A DNA stretch of 64,000 nucleotides from Macrococcoides epidermidis (GCF_042659445.1 NZ_JBHSSR010000004.1), one strand, 5' to 3'; counted from the stretch's first letter, positions 26,086 through 35,890 are shown. The notes: generated from the letters alone by a model not told the origin. Numbers and translations: made by a program.

Positions 26086-26096
26086 GTGTTATTTTT
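26071..26096 (+). terminator. Terminator of the VanY pair
   Basis: AACACCT / AGGTGTT with a six-base loop, then ATTTTTAT. The stem covers the stop codon of copy 2. Confidence 0.72.
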
Positions 26097-26140
26097 ATGC
26101 AAACATATGTTTCGTTTCGCATTAAAAATGCACAAAAAAA

Positions 26141-26149
26141 TGATATAAT
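26141..26149 (+). promoter_or_regulatory. Extended -10 promoter of pcrB-pcrA-ligA-camS
   Basis: TGATATAAT is a perfect extended -10 (TGnTATAAT) 30 bases before the pcrB ATG. The -35 region is weak (ATTAAA), which extended -10 promoters tolerate. Confidence 0.6.
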
Positions 26150-26179
26150 ATTCATTATTATTATAAAAGGAGACACCTT

Positions 26180-26863
26180 ATGTACGAGATTCAAGACTGG
26201 CAACATGTATTCAAGTTAGATCCTGCAAAAGAAATCAGCGATATTGATTTAGAACGTATTTGTGAATCAGGTACAGATGCAATTTTTATCGGTGGCTCAG
26301 ATAATGTGACGATGGAAAACGTATTAGATTTAATGAGTCGCGTTCGCCGCTATCCTGTACCATGTGTATTAGAAATTTCAAATATCGAAAGTGCGATTCC
26401 AGGGTTTGATCATTATTTAATTCCTTCAGTGTTAAATAGTGATAACGTTCATTTTCATAATGGTATGTTACACGAAGCGATTAAACAGATGGGGCATATG
26501 ATGGATTATGATTTATTTACTATGGAAGGATATGTAGTGTTAAATCCGGAAAGTAAAGTAGCGAAGTTAACGCGTAGTCATACAGATTTAAATCACGACG
26601 ATATTGCCGCTTATGCAGATATGATTGAGCAGTTGTATGGGTTGAAAGCGATGTATATCGAATATAGTGGCACATATGGAGATGTAAGTATGGTTAAGGC
26701 AGCCAAAGAAAGACTGAATCAAACGCGACTTATCTATGGAGGCGGTATTGATTCATTACAGAAAGCGCGTGAGATGTTCGAAGTAGCAGATACGATCGTA
26801 GTAGGAAATGTAATTTATACAGATATCAAAAGTGCATTACAAACTGTAAAGGTTAGGGGTTAA
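26180..26863 (+). CDS. pcrB: Heptaprenylglyceryl phosphate synthase
   Basis: Joins a heptaprenyl group to glycerol-1-phosphate to make an archaeal-type ether lipid precursor. It is a TIM-barrel enzyme of 227 residues with GTDAIFIGGSDNVT, YIEYSGTYGD and the phosphate-binding LIYGGGIDS and VVGNVIY. AAAAGGAG precedes the ATG. It heads the conserved staphylococcal operon with pcrA 4 bases after its stop. Confidence 0.93.
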   Translation: MYEIQDWQHVFKLDPAKEISDIDLERICESGTDAIFIGGSDNVTMENVLDLMSRVRRYPVPCVLEISNIESAIPGFDHYLIPSVLNSDNVHFHNGMLHEAIKQMGHMMDYDLFTMEGYVVLNPESKVAKLTRSHTDLNHDDIAAYADMIEQLYGLKAMYIEYSGTYGDVSMVKAAKERLNQTRLIYGGGIDSLQKAREMFEVADTIVVGNVIYTDIKSALQTVKVRG

Positions 26864-26867
26864 TATT

Positions 26868-29036
26868 GTGAATGATTTATTAAAGAACATGAATGAAGAG
26901 CAACAGAATGCAGTGAAGACGACAGAAGGACCACTCCTTATCATGGCAGGAGCAGGTTCCGGTAAAACACGTGTTCTAACACACCGCATTGCTTATTTAA
27001 TCGATGAAAAAGATGTATCACCTTATAAAATATTAGCAATAACATTCACAAATAAAGCAGCCAAAGAGATGAAAGAGCGTGTGAAGAATATTATCGGCGA
27101 CGCATCAGACGTAATATGGATTTCAACGTTTCACTCGATGTGTGTGAGAATTTTAAGACGTGATATCGATAGAATAGGTATCGAACGGAATTTTACAATA
27201 CTTGATCCGACTGATCAGCGTTCGGTCGTAAAAGATATACTGAAAAAAGAGAATATTGATCCGAAAAAATATGATCCAAGAATGTTTGTCGGTGAGATTT
27301 CTAATTTAAAAAATGAACTAAAAACACCTGATGATGCACAAGCGGATGCAAATGATTTTATGAGTGTGATGGTTGCAAAAGTGTATAAACAATATCAGGA
27401 GAAATTACTTAAAAACCATGCGCTCGACTTTGATGATTTAATTATGATGACATTAAAGTTATTTGAACGAGTACCGGATGTATTAGATTATTACCAGAAT
27501 AAATTTCAGTATATTCACGTCGATGAATATCAGGATACAAATAGGGCGCAATATATGCTTGTTAAGATGCTCGCTGACAAGTTTAAAAATTTATGTGTCG
27601 TAGGGGATTCAGATCAATCTATCTATGGGTGGCGTGGTGCAGATATTTATAATATTTTAAGTTTTGAAAAAGATTATAAAGATGCGAAGACAATATTTTT
27701 AGAGCGAAACTATCGTTCAACGAAAAATATATTATTTGCTGCCAATGAAGTGATAAAAAATAACACAGAACGTAAGCCTAAAGCATTATGGACAGATAAT
27801 GATCACGGTTCTAAAATTAATTATTATAAAGCACAGTCAGAACGTTCTGAAGCAGAATATATTGTATCTGAAATATTGAAGAAAAAGCGTGAAGGTTATG
27901 CTTTAAAAGATATGGCGATTCTATATCGTACGAATGCACAATCTCGTGTACTGGAAGAAACTTTGATGAAATCAAATGTTAACTATACGATGGTTGGCGG
28001 AACAAAATTCTACGATAGAAAAGAGATTAAAGATATTTTAAGTTATTTGAGATTAATCGCCAATAGTAATGAAGATATTAGTTTTACACGTATTATTAAT
28101 ACGCCTAAACGAGGCATTGGACCATCTGCGTTAGATAAAATTATAGCCTATGCTGAGAATAATGGTTTGAGTTATTTTGATGCCTTAGCTGAAGTTGACT
28201 TTATCGGTTTACCGAAAAAGACGACTGAAAAGCTTGTCCAGTTCTATAATATGTTAGATAACATTATGAAACAGCAGGAATTCTTGTCTGTTTCTGAACT
28301 TGCAGAAGAAGTGCTTGAACAAACAGGTTATATGCGTATGTTAGAAGCAGAGAACACATTAGAATCTCAGTCACGTATTGAAAATATTCAGGAGTTTATG
28401 AGTGTACCGAAAGATTATGAAAAAGAAACACCCGACGAAGAACAGTCATTGATTAATTTCCTGACGGACTTACAACTTGTGGCAGATGTTGATAATGCAG
28501 ATTTAGAAGCAGGTATTACATTGATGACGATGCACTCAGCAAAAGGTCTGGAGTTTAAAGTGGTATTTATTGCAGGACTTGAAGAAACGATCTTTCCACA
28601 TTCAAGAAGCTTGAATAGTGACAGTGAGATGGAAGAAGAACGTAGATTGATGTACGTTGCAATTACACGTGCTGAAGAACATCTCTATTTAACACATGCA
28701 GATATGCGCAGTTTATTCGGTAGAACTCAGGCGAATAGAAAGTCAAGATTTATTACTGAAATTCCTGACGACATTTTAGATACACCGACTAGACCAACAT
28801 ACCCTAAAGGTGTGAAACGAGGACCTGCAAGACGAATGACGAGTACAGCAAACCAGCAGAGTGCAGCACCGAGTGACTATAAAGTTGGCGATAAAGTTAT
28901 GCATAAAGCCTGGGGAGAAGGTTTAGTAAGCAACGTTAGTGAAAAGAATGGTTCAACAGAACTTGATATTATATTTAAATCAGTTGGTATGAAACGTCTA
29001 TTAAGTCAGTTTGCACCGATTGAAAAAAAGGAGTAA
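26868..29036 (+). CDS. pcrA: ATP-dependent DNA helicase PcrA (UvrD family)
   Basis: A 3'-5' superfamily 1 helicase for repair and plasmid rolling-circle replication. The Walker A motif MAGAGSGKT (residues 26-34), Walker B DEYQDTN, SDQSIYGWRGAD, and VAITRAEEHLYL mark helicase motifs. The C-terminal Tudor-like RNA polymerase-binding region is visible as VGDKVMHKAWGEGLV. At 722 residues it is of usual length. It begins with GTG behind TAGGGGT and lies 3 bases ahead of ligA. Confidence 0.96.
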   Translation: MNDLLKNMNEEQQNAVKTTEGPLLIMAGAGSGKTRVLTHRIAYLIDEKDVSPYKILAITFTNKAAKEMKERVKNIIGDASDVIWISTFHSMCVRILRRDIDRIGIERNFTILDPTDQRSVVKDILKKENIDPKKYDPRMFVGEISNLKNELKTPDDAQADANDFMSVMVAKVYKQYQEKLLKNHALDFDDLIMMTLKLFERVPDVLDYYQNKFQYIHVDEYQDTNRAQYMLVKMLADKFKNLCVVGDSDQSIYGWRGADIYNILSFEKDYKDAKTIFLERNYRSTKNILFAANEVIKNNTERKPKALWTDNDHGSKINYYKAQSERSEAEYIVSEILKKKREGYALKDMAILYRTNAQSRVLEETLMKSNVNYTMVGGTKFYDRKEIKDILSYLRLIANSNEDISFTRIINTPKRGIGPSALDKIIAYAENNGLSYFDALAEVDFIGLPKKTTEKLVQFYNMLDNIMKQQEFLSVSELAEEVLEQTGYMRMLEAENTLESQSRIENIQEFMSVPKDYEKETPDEEQSLINFLTDLQLVADVDNADLEAGITLMTMHSAKGLEFKVVFIAGLEETIFPHSRSLNSDSEMEEERRLMYVAITRAEEHLYLTHADMRSLFGRTQANRKSRFITEIPDDILDTPTRPTYPKGVKRGPARRMTSTANQQSAAPSDYKVGDKVMHKAWGEGLVSNVSEKNGSTELDIIFKSVGMKRLLSQFAPIEKKE

Positions 29037-29039
29037 CCA

Positions 29040-31022
29040 ATGGAAAAAAGAGTTCAGGAATTACATCAACTTTTACATCGATATAATTATGAATATCACG
29101 TATTGGATAATCCAACAGTACCGGATGCAGAATATGATAAGCTATTACACGAATTAATTGCTATAGAAGAGAAGCATCCTGAACTGAAAACTCAGGATTC
29201 ACCAACGGTTCGTGTCGGAGCTGAACCTTTATCCAAGTTTGATAAAGTAAATCATGATACACCGATGCTAAGTCTAGGTAATGCTTTTAGCGAAGAAGAT
29301 TTAATCGCATTTGATACACGTGTTAGAAACGAAGTAGGTAACGTAGAATATATGGTAGAGCTAAAAATAGATGGACTAGCTGTTTCACTAAAATATGTGG
29401 ATGGCGTCTTTGTTCAGGGATTAACACGTGGTGATGGAACGACTGGTGAGAATATCACTGAAAATTTAAGAACCATCTATGCGATACCATTAACGATTAA
29501 AGAACCGTTAACGTTTGAAGTACGTGGAGAAGCTTATATGCCGAAAAAATCATTTATCGCATTAAATGAACAACGCGCTGCAAATGGTGAACAATTGGCA
29601 GCAAATCCACGAAATGCTGCTGCAGGTTCATTACGTCAGCTTGATTCAAGGCTTGCCGCTAAACGAAAGCTTGATATCTTCTTGTACAGTGTGAATGATT
29701 TACGTGAGATTAATGCATCAAGTCAAAGTGAAGCATTAGATCGACTTGATGCAATTGGATTTAAGACAAACCCTGAACGTAGATTATGTAAGGATATGCA
29801 GGAAGTTTTTGAATATATTAAGCTCTGGACAGAAAAACGTGAAAATTTAGCATACGATATTGATGGTATCGTTATTAAAGTTAATAATTTAGCGAAACAG
29901 GATGAATTAGGATTTACAGCTAAATCACCGAAATGGGCAATTGCTTATAAGTTTCCTGCAGAAGAAGTTGTAACGACATTAAACGATATTGAACTATCTA
30001 TCGGAAGGACGGGTGTGGTAACACCAACTGCGATTTTAGAACCTGTTAATGTTGCAGGTACGACTGTTGGACGTGCATCACTTCATAATGAAGATCTGAT
30101 TCACGAAAAAGATATTCGTATCGGAGATTCTGTCGTTATTCGTAAAGCTGGTGAAATTATTCCTGAAGTTGTCCGTGTCGTACTTGATCGTAGACCTGAG
30201 GGTGCAACAACTTATCATATGCCTGAAGTATGTCCGTCATGTGGTCATGAACTTGTACGTATTGAAGGAGAAGTGGCATTACGTTGTATTAATCCGAAAT
30301 GTGATGCGAAACTTGTAGAAGGAGTCATACACTTCGTTTCAAGAACCGCGATGAATATCGATGGACTTGGTGAACGCATTGTACAAAGCTTATATCAGGA
30401 AGGTATCATTCATGATGTTGCAGATATTTATAATTTAACACGTGAACAACTTCTACCGCTTGAACGCATGGGTGAGAAGAAAGTAGATAAACTACTCAGC
30501 GCAATAGAAGCATCGAAATCCAATTCACTCGAAAGATTATTATTCGGTTTAGGCATTCGTCATCTAGGTGCTAAAGCAAGTCAAATATTAGCACAGGAAT
30601 ATCATACAATGGATCGCTTAAAATCTGCTACAATAGAAGCATTAACTGAAATAGATGATATTGGACATAAAATGGCGCAGTCACTCGTTACTTATCTGCA
30701 AAATGAAGATATTATTAATTTAATTGATAAACTCGCTGCGAGTGGCGTTAATATGACGTATAATGGACAGAAAAAAGAAGATATCGAAATTCATCCGGTA
30801 TTCGGTAATAAAACCATTGTACTGACAGGTAAATTAAATATAATGTCACGTGGTGATGCAACAAAAGCACTTACTAATCTGGGTGCTAAAGTGACAAGTT
30901 CTGTAACGAAGAAAACAGATTTAGTCATAGCAGGAGAAGACGCTGGAAGCAAGCTTGAAAAAGCACAAACTTTAGGTATTGAAGTCTGGAATGAAACAAT
31001 GATGATAGAAGCACTTAAGTAA
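29040..31022 (+). CDS. ligA: NAD-dependent DNA ligase
   Basis: Seals nicks in replication and repair, using NAD made by the pnc/nad genes in this window. The adenylated lysine is Lys109 in VELKIDGLAVS. The four-cysteine zinc finger (CPSC...CINPKC), helix-hairpin-helix repeats and a C-terminal BRCT domain (NKTIVLTGKL to the end) follow in order. Length 660 is slightly under the usual 667. AAAAGGAG precedes the ATG. Confidence 0.97.
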   Translation: MEKRVQELHQLLHRYNYEYHVLDNPTVPDAEYDKLLHELIAIEEKHPELKTQDSPTVRVGAEPLSKFDKVNHDTPMLSLGNAFSEEDLIAFDTRVRNEVGNVEYMVELKIDGLAVSLKYVDGVFVQGLTRGDGTTGENITENLRTIYAIPLTIKEPLTFEVRGEAYMPKKSFIALNEQRAANGEQLAANPRNAAAGSLRQLDSRLAAKRKLDIFLYSVNDLREINASSQSEALDRLDAIGFKTNPERRLCKDMQEVFEYIKLWTEKRENLAYDIDGIVIKVNNLAKQDELGFTAKSPKWAIAYKFPAEEVVTTLNDIELSIGRTGVVTPTAILEPVNVAGTTVGRASLHNEDLIHEKDIRIGDSVVIRKAGEIIPEVVRVVLDRRPEGATTYHMPEVCPSCGHELVRIEGEVALRCINPKCDAKLVEGVIHFVSRTAMNIDGLGERIVQSLYQEGIIHDVADIYNLTREQLLPLERMGEKKVDKLLSAIEASKSNSLERLLFGLGIRHLGAKASQILAQEYHTMDRLKSATIEALTEIDDIGHKMAQSLVTYLQNEDIINLIDKLAASGVNMTYNGQKKEDIEIHPVFGNKTIVLTGKLNIMSRGDATKALTNLGAKVTSSVTKKTDLVIAGEDAGSKLEKAQTLGIEVWNETMMIEALK

Positions 31023-31041
31023 TAATAGTTAGGAGAAAAAG

Positions 31042-32220
31042 ATGAAACGTTTAGGCTATTTAGTATTATCGACACTTATATTAGCAAGTTGTTCGAATTC
31101 TGAAACGACGACTAATGAGCAGAATAAAGAAAAAGAAGAAAAGCAAATTGCTACTGATATTCAAATTTCAAATGACTATTTTAGAACGTTATTACCGTTT
31201 AAAGAAAGTCAGGCACGTGGATTAACAAGTACAAATATGTCTAGCAGCTATAATGGAGAAGCATTTGAAACAGGTTTATTACGTATCAGTAAGAACGTTT
31301 TTTCTCCTGATGAGTATTTGTATCGCGATGGCCAATTACTGACAAAAAGTGCTGTAGAAAGTTATCTGGAACCACAATATACAAAAGCTGAAATAGACAA
31401 GATGGACAAAGATGAACGTATCGAAAAAAATGCATATGCCAACTTCGGTTTGAATCCATCGCATAAAGGTGAAACAGATCCAACGAAGATTGCAAAAGAA
31501 TCGCCAGCTTATTTATCGCATATTATTGAACAGGACTTCTTTACGGAATCAGACGCAAAACGTAAGAGAATTTCCGGTATGACAATCGGCCTTGCGATGA
31601 ATAGTGTTTACTACTATCAAAAAGAAGCATATGGTGAAGTGTATAGTGAAAATTTAGATAAAAAAGAAGTTGAGAAAAAAGGGAAAGCAATGGCAGATGA
31701 GATACTATCTCGCTTACGTGTGAAACAGGAATTAAAAGATATTCCGATTACGTTTGCAATCTTTATACAATCATCATCAGAAAGTATTACTCCAGGGAAT
31801 TTTGTCTCTTACGCTGTAAGTGAGGAAAGCAGTAAGAAGATTGGAAAATGGAAGTCTGTAAATGAGAAGTATGTATTGCTACCTTCAGCTGATGCAGATA
31901 AATTAAATGAGAAATTAAATAATGATTATAAACAATTTAACGATCAGCTACAAACGTACTTTCCAAACTTTACGCAATCCATAGGAACAGGTTATTTTGT
32001 AAACGATTCGATTAAAGAGCTGAATATTAATGTGCCATTAGACTACTTTGGTAAAGCAGAAGTAGTAGGGGTTACACAATATATTGCAGACTTAGCAATG
32101 AAGAATTTCAGTCAAGTCGATAATTTAGAAATCTCTATCGTAGATAACGATAAACCACTTGCGTTAATCGTGAAAAATAAAGGTGATAAAGAACCAACGA
32201 TTCATGTATATCGTCAGTAA
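31042..32220 (+). CDS. camS: CamS family lipoprotein (sex pheromone cAM373 precursor)
   Basis: A 392-residue lipoprotein with lipobox LASC (Cys17). The signal peptide of its staphylococcal homologue is processed to the cAM373-like pheromone peptide; the mature protein's own role is unknown. Here the end of the signal region reads STLILASC, which could release a related peptide (inference). The mature part has the family motifs LLPFKESQARG and EQDFFTESDAKRKRISG. AGGAG precedes the ATG; it is the last gene of the pcrB operon. Confidence 0.92.
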   Translation: MKRLGYLVLSTLILASCSNSETTTNEQNKEKEEKQIATDIQISNDYFRTLLPFKESQARGLTSTNMSSSYNGEAFETGLLRISKNVFSPDEYLYRDGQLLTKSAVESYLEPQYTKAEIDKMDKDERIEKNAYANFGLNPSHKGETDPTKIAKESPAYLSHIIEQDFFTESDAKRKRISGMTIGLAMNSVYYYQKEAYGEVYSENLDKKEVEKKGKAMADEILSRLRVKQELKDIPITFAIFIQSSSESITPGNFVSYAVSEESSKKIGKWKSVNEKYVLLPSADADKLNEKLNNDYKQFNDQLQTYFPNFTQSIGTGYFVNDSIKELNINVPLDYFGKAEVVGVTQYIADLAMKNFSQVDNLEISIVDNDKPLALIVKNKGDKEPTIHVYRQ

Positions 32221-32226
32221 ATTATG

Positions 32227-32267
32227 AAAAAGCCATTCAATACGAAATTGTATTGAATGGCTTTTTT
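32227..32267. terminator. Bidirectional terminator between camS and putP
   Basis: A 17-bp stem (AAAAGCCATTCAATAC arm) with a six-base loop and T runs on both strands. Confidence 0.93.
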
Positions 32268-32268
32268 A

Positions 32269-33792
32269 TTATGCATGTAATCTTCGTTTCATTTCATTAA
32301 ACAATGAAGTAACATCATATTTATCTTTATAAGTGATTAAACTAACTATGACAGTTGCGAGTATACTTACAATATATCCAGGGATAATTTCATAAAGTTC
32401 AAAAATGCCACCTTTGTCTTTTAACATGATCCAGATAATAACAGTAAGCGCCCCTGACACCATACCGGCAATCGCGCCTTGTTTTGTGAGTTTCTTCCAG
32501 TATAACGAGAAGATAACGAGTGGCCCGAACGCTGCGCCAAATCCTGCCCAGGCGTTTCCGATAAGATTAAGAATCGTATCATTTGGATTCCATGCTAAGA
32601 ACGTAGCGACAATAGCAACAAGGAATACAGCAAGTCTTCCTACCATAACAAATTCTTTGTCACGATTTTTACCGTCATCAGTTTTGCGTAATAACATGTA
32701 GAAATCTTGCGTTAAAGCTGAACTTGTTACAAGTAGTTGAGAAGACACAGTACTCATAATCGCGGCTAATATTGCAGCTAAGATAAATCCTGCTACAAAT
32801 GGATGTAAGAAAATTTGACTCATTACGATAAAGATAGTTTCTGGATTATCTAATTTTGTGCCAGTCTTTGCAATAAATGCAATACCGATTAATCCTGAAA
32901 GACAAGCACCTAATAATGAAACAACCATCCATGAAATACCGATACGTCTAGCTGCAGGTAATAATTTGTGCGACTTGATAGACATAAATCTTACGATAAT
33001 ATGAGGTTGACCAAAGTAACCTAATCCCCAAGCTAAAGCAGAAATAATACCTATCAAAGTTGTTCCTTTAAATAAATCTAAATTTGAAGGTTTTACATCT
33101 GCAATCGTTCCAAATGTGTCCATACCTCCAAGTTCCATAAAGGCTACAATCGGTACTACAACCATTGAAAGTAACATAATGACACCCTGGAAAAAGTCTG
33201 TTAATGAAACGGCTAAGTAACCGCCGAAAAGTGTGTAAAGTACAACGATTGCACCAGTAATAATTAATCCCCAGTGATAATCTAATTTAAAAGCACTTTC
33301 GAACAATACGCCACCAGAAACTAAGCCTGCATGTGTATATAATGTAAAGAATACGACGATAATTAGTCCTGAAATGATCTTTAAGACACGTGTATGGTCA
33401 TTGACGCGTTTTTCGAAGAAATCAGGAATTGTTATTGCATTATCTGTTAACTCAGTAAATACACGTAGTCTAGGTGCTACAATTATATAATTTAAATACG
33501 CACCGACAGATAGTCCAATAGCAATCCACAATCCAGCTAACCCAACTGAATATATTTCTCCCGGTAAGCCCATAATCATCCAGCCACTCATATCTGAAGC
33601 ACCTGCTGATAATGCAGTGACCCAAGGACCTAAATTTCTACCACCTAACATATACTCATCTAAATTTCCTGTTGCTTGTTTATACGCGTAATAACCAATG
33701 GCAAGTAATACTGCGAAGTAGGCTAAAATCATGACATATGTCATCCAGTTTACTTCAATTTGCACATTTTGAAAGGTATTACCTAAAAACAA
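32269..33792 (-). CDS. putP: Sodium/proline symporter, copy 1
   Basis: A sodium:solute symporter of about 13 membrane helices that imports proline for nutrition and osmoprotection. Family marks include LAVSLTDFFQGVIMLLSM, GLGYFGQPHIIVRFMSI and AAILAAIMSTVSSQLLV, the sodium-site region. The open frame starts with ATG at 33798, but that lies only two bases from AGGAGG. A TTG at 33792 has 8-base spacing and gives MFLGNTFQ, matching copy 2 (MFLLGNTFQ), so I use it (507 residues). The position next to camS is that of the single staphylococcal putP. Confidence 0.9.
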   Translation of the reverse strand: MFLGNTFQNVQIEVNWMTYVMILAYFAVLLAIGYYAYKQATGNLDEYMLGGRNLGPWVTALSAGASDMSGWMIMGLPGEIYSVGLAGLWIAIGLSVGAYLNYIIVAPRLRVFTELTDNAITIPDFFEKRVNDHTRVLKIISGLIIVVFFTLYTHAGLVSGGVLFESAFKLDYHWGLIITGAIVVLYTLFGGYLAVSLTDFFQGVIMLLSMVVVPIVAFMELGGMDTFGTIADVKPSNLDLFKGTTLIGIISALAWGLGYFGQPHIIVRFMSIKSHKLLPAARRIGISWMVVSLLGACLSGLIGIAFIAKTGTKLDNPETIFIVMSQIFLHPFVAGFILAAILAAIMSTVSSQLLVTSSALTQDFYMLLRKTDDGKNRDKEFVMVGRLAVFLVAIVATFLAWNPNDTILNLIGNAWAGFGAAFGPLVIFSLYWKKLTKQGAIAGMVSGALTVIIWIMLKDKGGIFELYEIIPGYIVSILATVIVSLITYKDKYDVTSLFNEMKRRLHA

Positions 33793-33836
33793 TGACATCT
33801 CCTCCTTATAATTTTTAGAAACTAAATTTCGACATA

Positions 33837-33870
33837 AAAAAAGACATATCTTTGAATATGTACGTCTTTC
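33837..33870 (-). promoter_or_regulatory. Hairpin with T run at the 5' end of the putP copy 1 leader
   Basis: On the minus strand AAAGAC..CATAT pairs with ATATG-TCTTT and is followed by seven T, about 45 bases before the start codon. It looks like an intrinsic terminator, but the likely transcription start (about 33864) falls inside its 5' arm. It could be an attenuator or a stabilising 5' stem. Confidence 0.45.
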
Positions 33871-33911
33871 ATTATAGAGAAGTGAGTATTTAAAGCAAAT
33901 TCAGTTTGGGA

Positions 33912-33926
33912 GTTAACCGCTTACAT
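33912..33926 (-). promoter_or_regulatory. Candidate cre site upstream of putP copy 1
   Basis: The minus strand reads ATGTAAGCGGTTAAC, fitting the TGWAANCGNTNWCA core except for the last two bases. It shares AATGTAAGCGGT with the site at 19225. Staphylococcal putP is known to respond to CcpA, which makes this plausible. Confidence 0.35.
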
Positions 33927-34106
33927 TGACGAAAAATAAGAAATTTATTTTCTGTTTTTATTATTGTGACAAAATATTAAATCATTATATAGTTTTTATA
34001 TACTGAAAATATGAAAGAGAATATTTTATTTCAAAAGTAAATTTTTAAATAACTAAATTTTCTCGAAAAAATTATATATCTATGTAATTTGTGTGACTTA
34101 TACACA

Positions 34107-34200
34107 TAAAAGCGACTTCAAAATAGGTCTGAAGCCACTTTCGCACCTCACCATCTTTCAAAATAAAAAAGGACCTCAAAATAAATCTGAGGTCACTTTC
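34107..34200 (-). terminator. Tandem duplicated terminators of putP copy 2
   Basis: Two related hairpins 58 bases apart. The first met by RNA polymerase (34165-34200) is perfect, TGACCTCA / TGAGGTC with a TTTTTT run. The second (34107-34146) has GGCTTCA / TGAAGTC with a wobble pair and CTTTTATG. Both share CAAAATA and CTGA..CACTTTC, so they look like a duplication. Confidence 0.75.
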
Positions 34201-34217
34201 ATAAAAATATATTATGG

Positions 34218-35759
34218 TTAACTTCTTACAATACGTTTCATTTCATCAAATTCATCAATAATACGTTGTTCTGGCTTTGGTGTCATCAGAGATACTAATA
34301 CAGTAGAAACGAAGCTGATGATAAATCCAGGAATGATTTCATATAGTACAAATATACCTTTGTCATCTCCTAGAACAGATTGCATTATAATCCAAAAAAT
34401 TACCGTTAAAGCTCCGAGAACCATACCGGTCATTGCTCCATTTTTCGATAGACCTTTCCAGAAAAGTGATAATAAGACTAAAGGCCCAAATGCAGCTCCA
34501 AAACCTGCCCAAGCTTTACCAACATATGCTAAAATTGTTTCATTAGGATTCCAGGCGATAGCACCTGCAACAATGGCTACGAATAAAACGGATAATCTAC
34601 CTACTAATACAAATTCTTTTTCTCTTGTTACATCATTGATATCAGTTTTCTTAAGTAACATATAAAAATCTTGAGTTAAAGCTGAACTTGTTACAAGTAA
34701 CTGAGAAGAAATTGTACTCATAATCGCTGCTAAAATAGCTGCTAAGAAGAAACCAGCAATTAAAGGGTGAAAAAGTACTTGACTCATCATTACAAAAATA
34801 GTTTCTGGGTTTTCTAACTTAACACCTGACTTATTAACAAATGCTATACCGATTAATCCAGTCATACAGGCACCAATTAACGAAACGGCCATCCAGGAAA
34901 TACCGATACGACGGGCTGCAGGCAATTTTCTATGTGATTTAATCGACATAAAACGAACAATAATATGTGGTTGTCCAAAATATCCTAAACCCCATGCTAC
35001 AGCTGAAATAATACCAATAGTTGTAGTACCTTTAAACCAATCAAGGTTAGTTGGTTCTAATTCTGTAATTGTATTAAATGTGTCTAAACCATTTAATCTC
35101 AGTAATGCAACAATTGGAACTAGTACTAACGCAATTAACATGATAACCCCTTGGAAGAAGTCAGTTAAAGATACTGCTAAATATCCACCGAACAATGTAT
35201 ACAGAATCACGATACCTGCCGTTAAAATTAACCCGACATGATAATTTAATCCAAATGCACTTTCAAATAATACCCCGCCTGATACCATCCCAGCTTGAGT
35301 ATATAATGTAAAGAATACGACGATTACTAAACCTGAAATAATCTTTAAGATACGAGTATGATCACTCACACGTTTTTCAAAGAAATCAGGTAGCGTAATT
35401 GCATTATCTGCAAGTTCAGTATAAACACGCAAACGTGGAGCAACTAAAATATAATTTAACCACGCTCCCACAGTTAAACCAATTGCAATCCAAGTTGCAG
35501 ATAAACCAACAGAATAAACTTCTCCAGGTAATCCCATTAACATCCATCCACTCATATCAGCAGCACCTGCTGATAATGCTGTAACTAAAGCACCAAGATT
35601 ACGACCGCCAAGCATATACTCATCTAGTGTGCTTGTTGATTGCTTATAGGCGTAATATCCGATGCCAAGCAATATCAGGAAGTACACAGCAATCATGACA
35701 TATGTCATCCATGTTGCTTCGATTTTTACGTTTTGAAACGTATTACCTAATAAAAACAT
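34218..35759 (-). CDS. putP: Sodium/proline symporter, copy 2
   Basis: A second sodium:solute symporter (513 residues) highly similar to copy 1 along its whole length, including GLGYFGQPHIIVRFMSI and AAILAAIMSTISSQLLV. It is a tandem duplicate, with its own promoter region, leader and terminators. It has a slightly longer loop after the penultimate helices (MQSVLGDDKGIFVLYE). The ATG at 35759 follows AAAGGGGG. The two copies may differ in affinity, with one for osmotic supply and one for catabolism, as seen for OpuE and PutP in Bacillus (inference). Confidence 0.9.
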   Translation of the reverse strand: MFLLGNTFQNVKIEATWMTYVMIAVYFLILLGIGYYAYKQSTSTLDEYMLGGRNLGALVTALSAGAADMSGWMLMGLPGEVYSVGLSATWIAIGLTVGAWLNYILVAPRLRVYTELADNAITLPDFFEKRVSDHTRILKIISGLVIVVFFTLYTQAGMVSGGVLFESAFGLNYHVGLILTAGIVILYTLFGGYLAVSLTDFFQGVIMLIALVLVPIVALLRLNGLDTFNTITELEPTNLDWFKGTTTIGIISAVAWGLGYFGQPHIIVRFMSIKSHRKLPAARRIGISWMAVSLIGACMTGLIGIAFVNKSGVKLENPETIFVMMSQVLFHPLIAGFFLAAILAAIMSTISSQLLVTSSALTQDFYMLLKKTDINDVTREKEFVLVGRLSVLFVAIVAGAIAWNPNETILAYVGKAWAGFGAAFGPLVLLSLFWKGLSKNGAMTGMVLGALTVIFWIIMQSVLGDDKGIFVLYEIIPGFIISFVSTVLVSLMTPKPEQRIIDEFDEMKRIVRS

Positions 35760-35890
35760 TAATTATCCCCCTTTATACCTTTTATCCCTTTAATACATTA
35801 AATCAGAATATTTTGTACACTTTATTATAAGTCCTTTTAAAGCGTTTTCATAGATAATTTTTAATAATTTTAGATTTTTCTTAAAAAATT

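Larger units (their letters stand above)
33793..34217 (-). other. Intergenic region between the two putP genes
   Basis: About 425 bases without a gene. On the minus strand it holds the tandem terminators of copy 2 (34107-34200), an AT-rich stretch, a cre-like site (33912-33926), a TATAAT box (33871-33876) with a poor TTTGCT at -35, a 5'-end hairpin with a T run (33837-33870), and the copy 1 ribosome binding site. Confidence 0.7.

Noticed and set aside
33793..34217. Possible riboswitch upstream of putP copy 1
   Set aside because: No known aptamer core is recognisable; only a simple hairpin with a T run is present, placed at or upstream of the likely transcription start.
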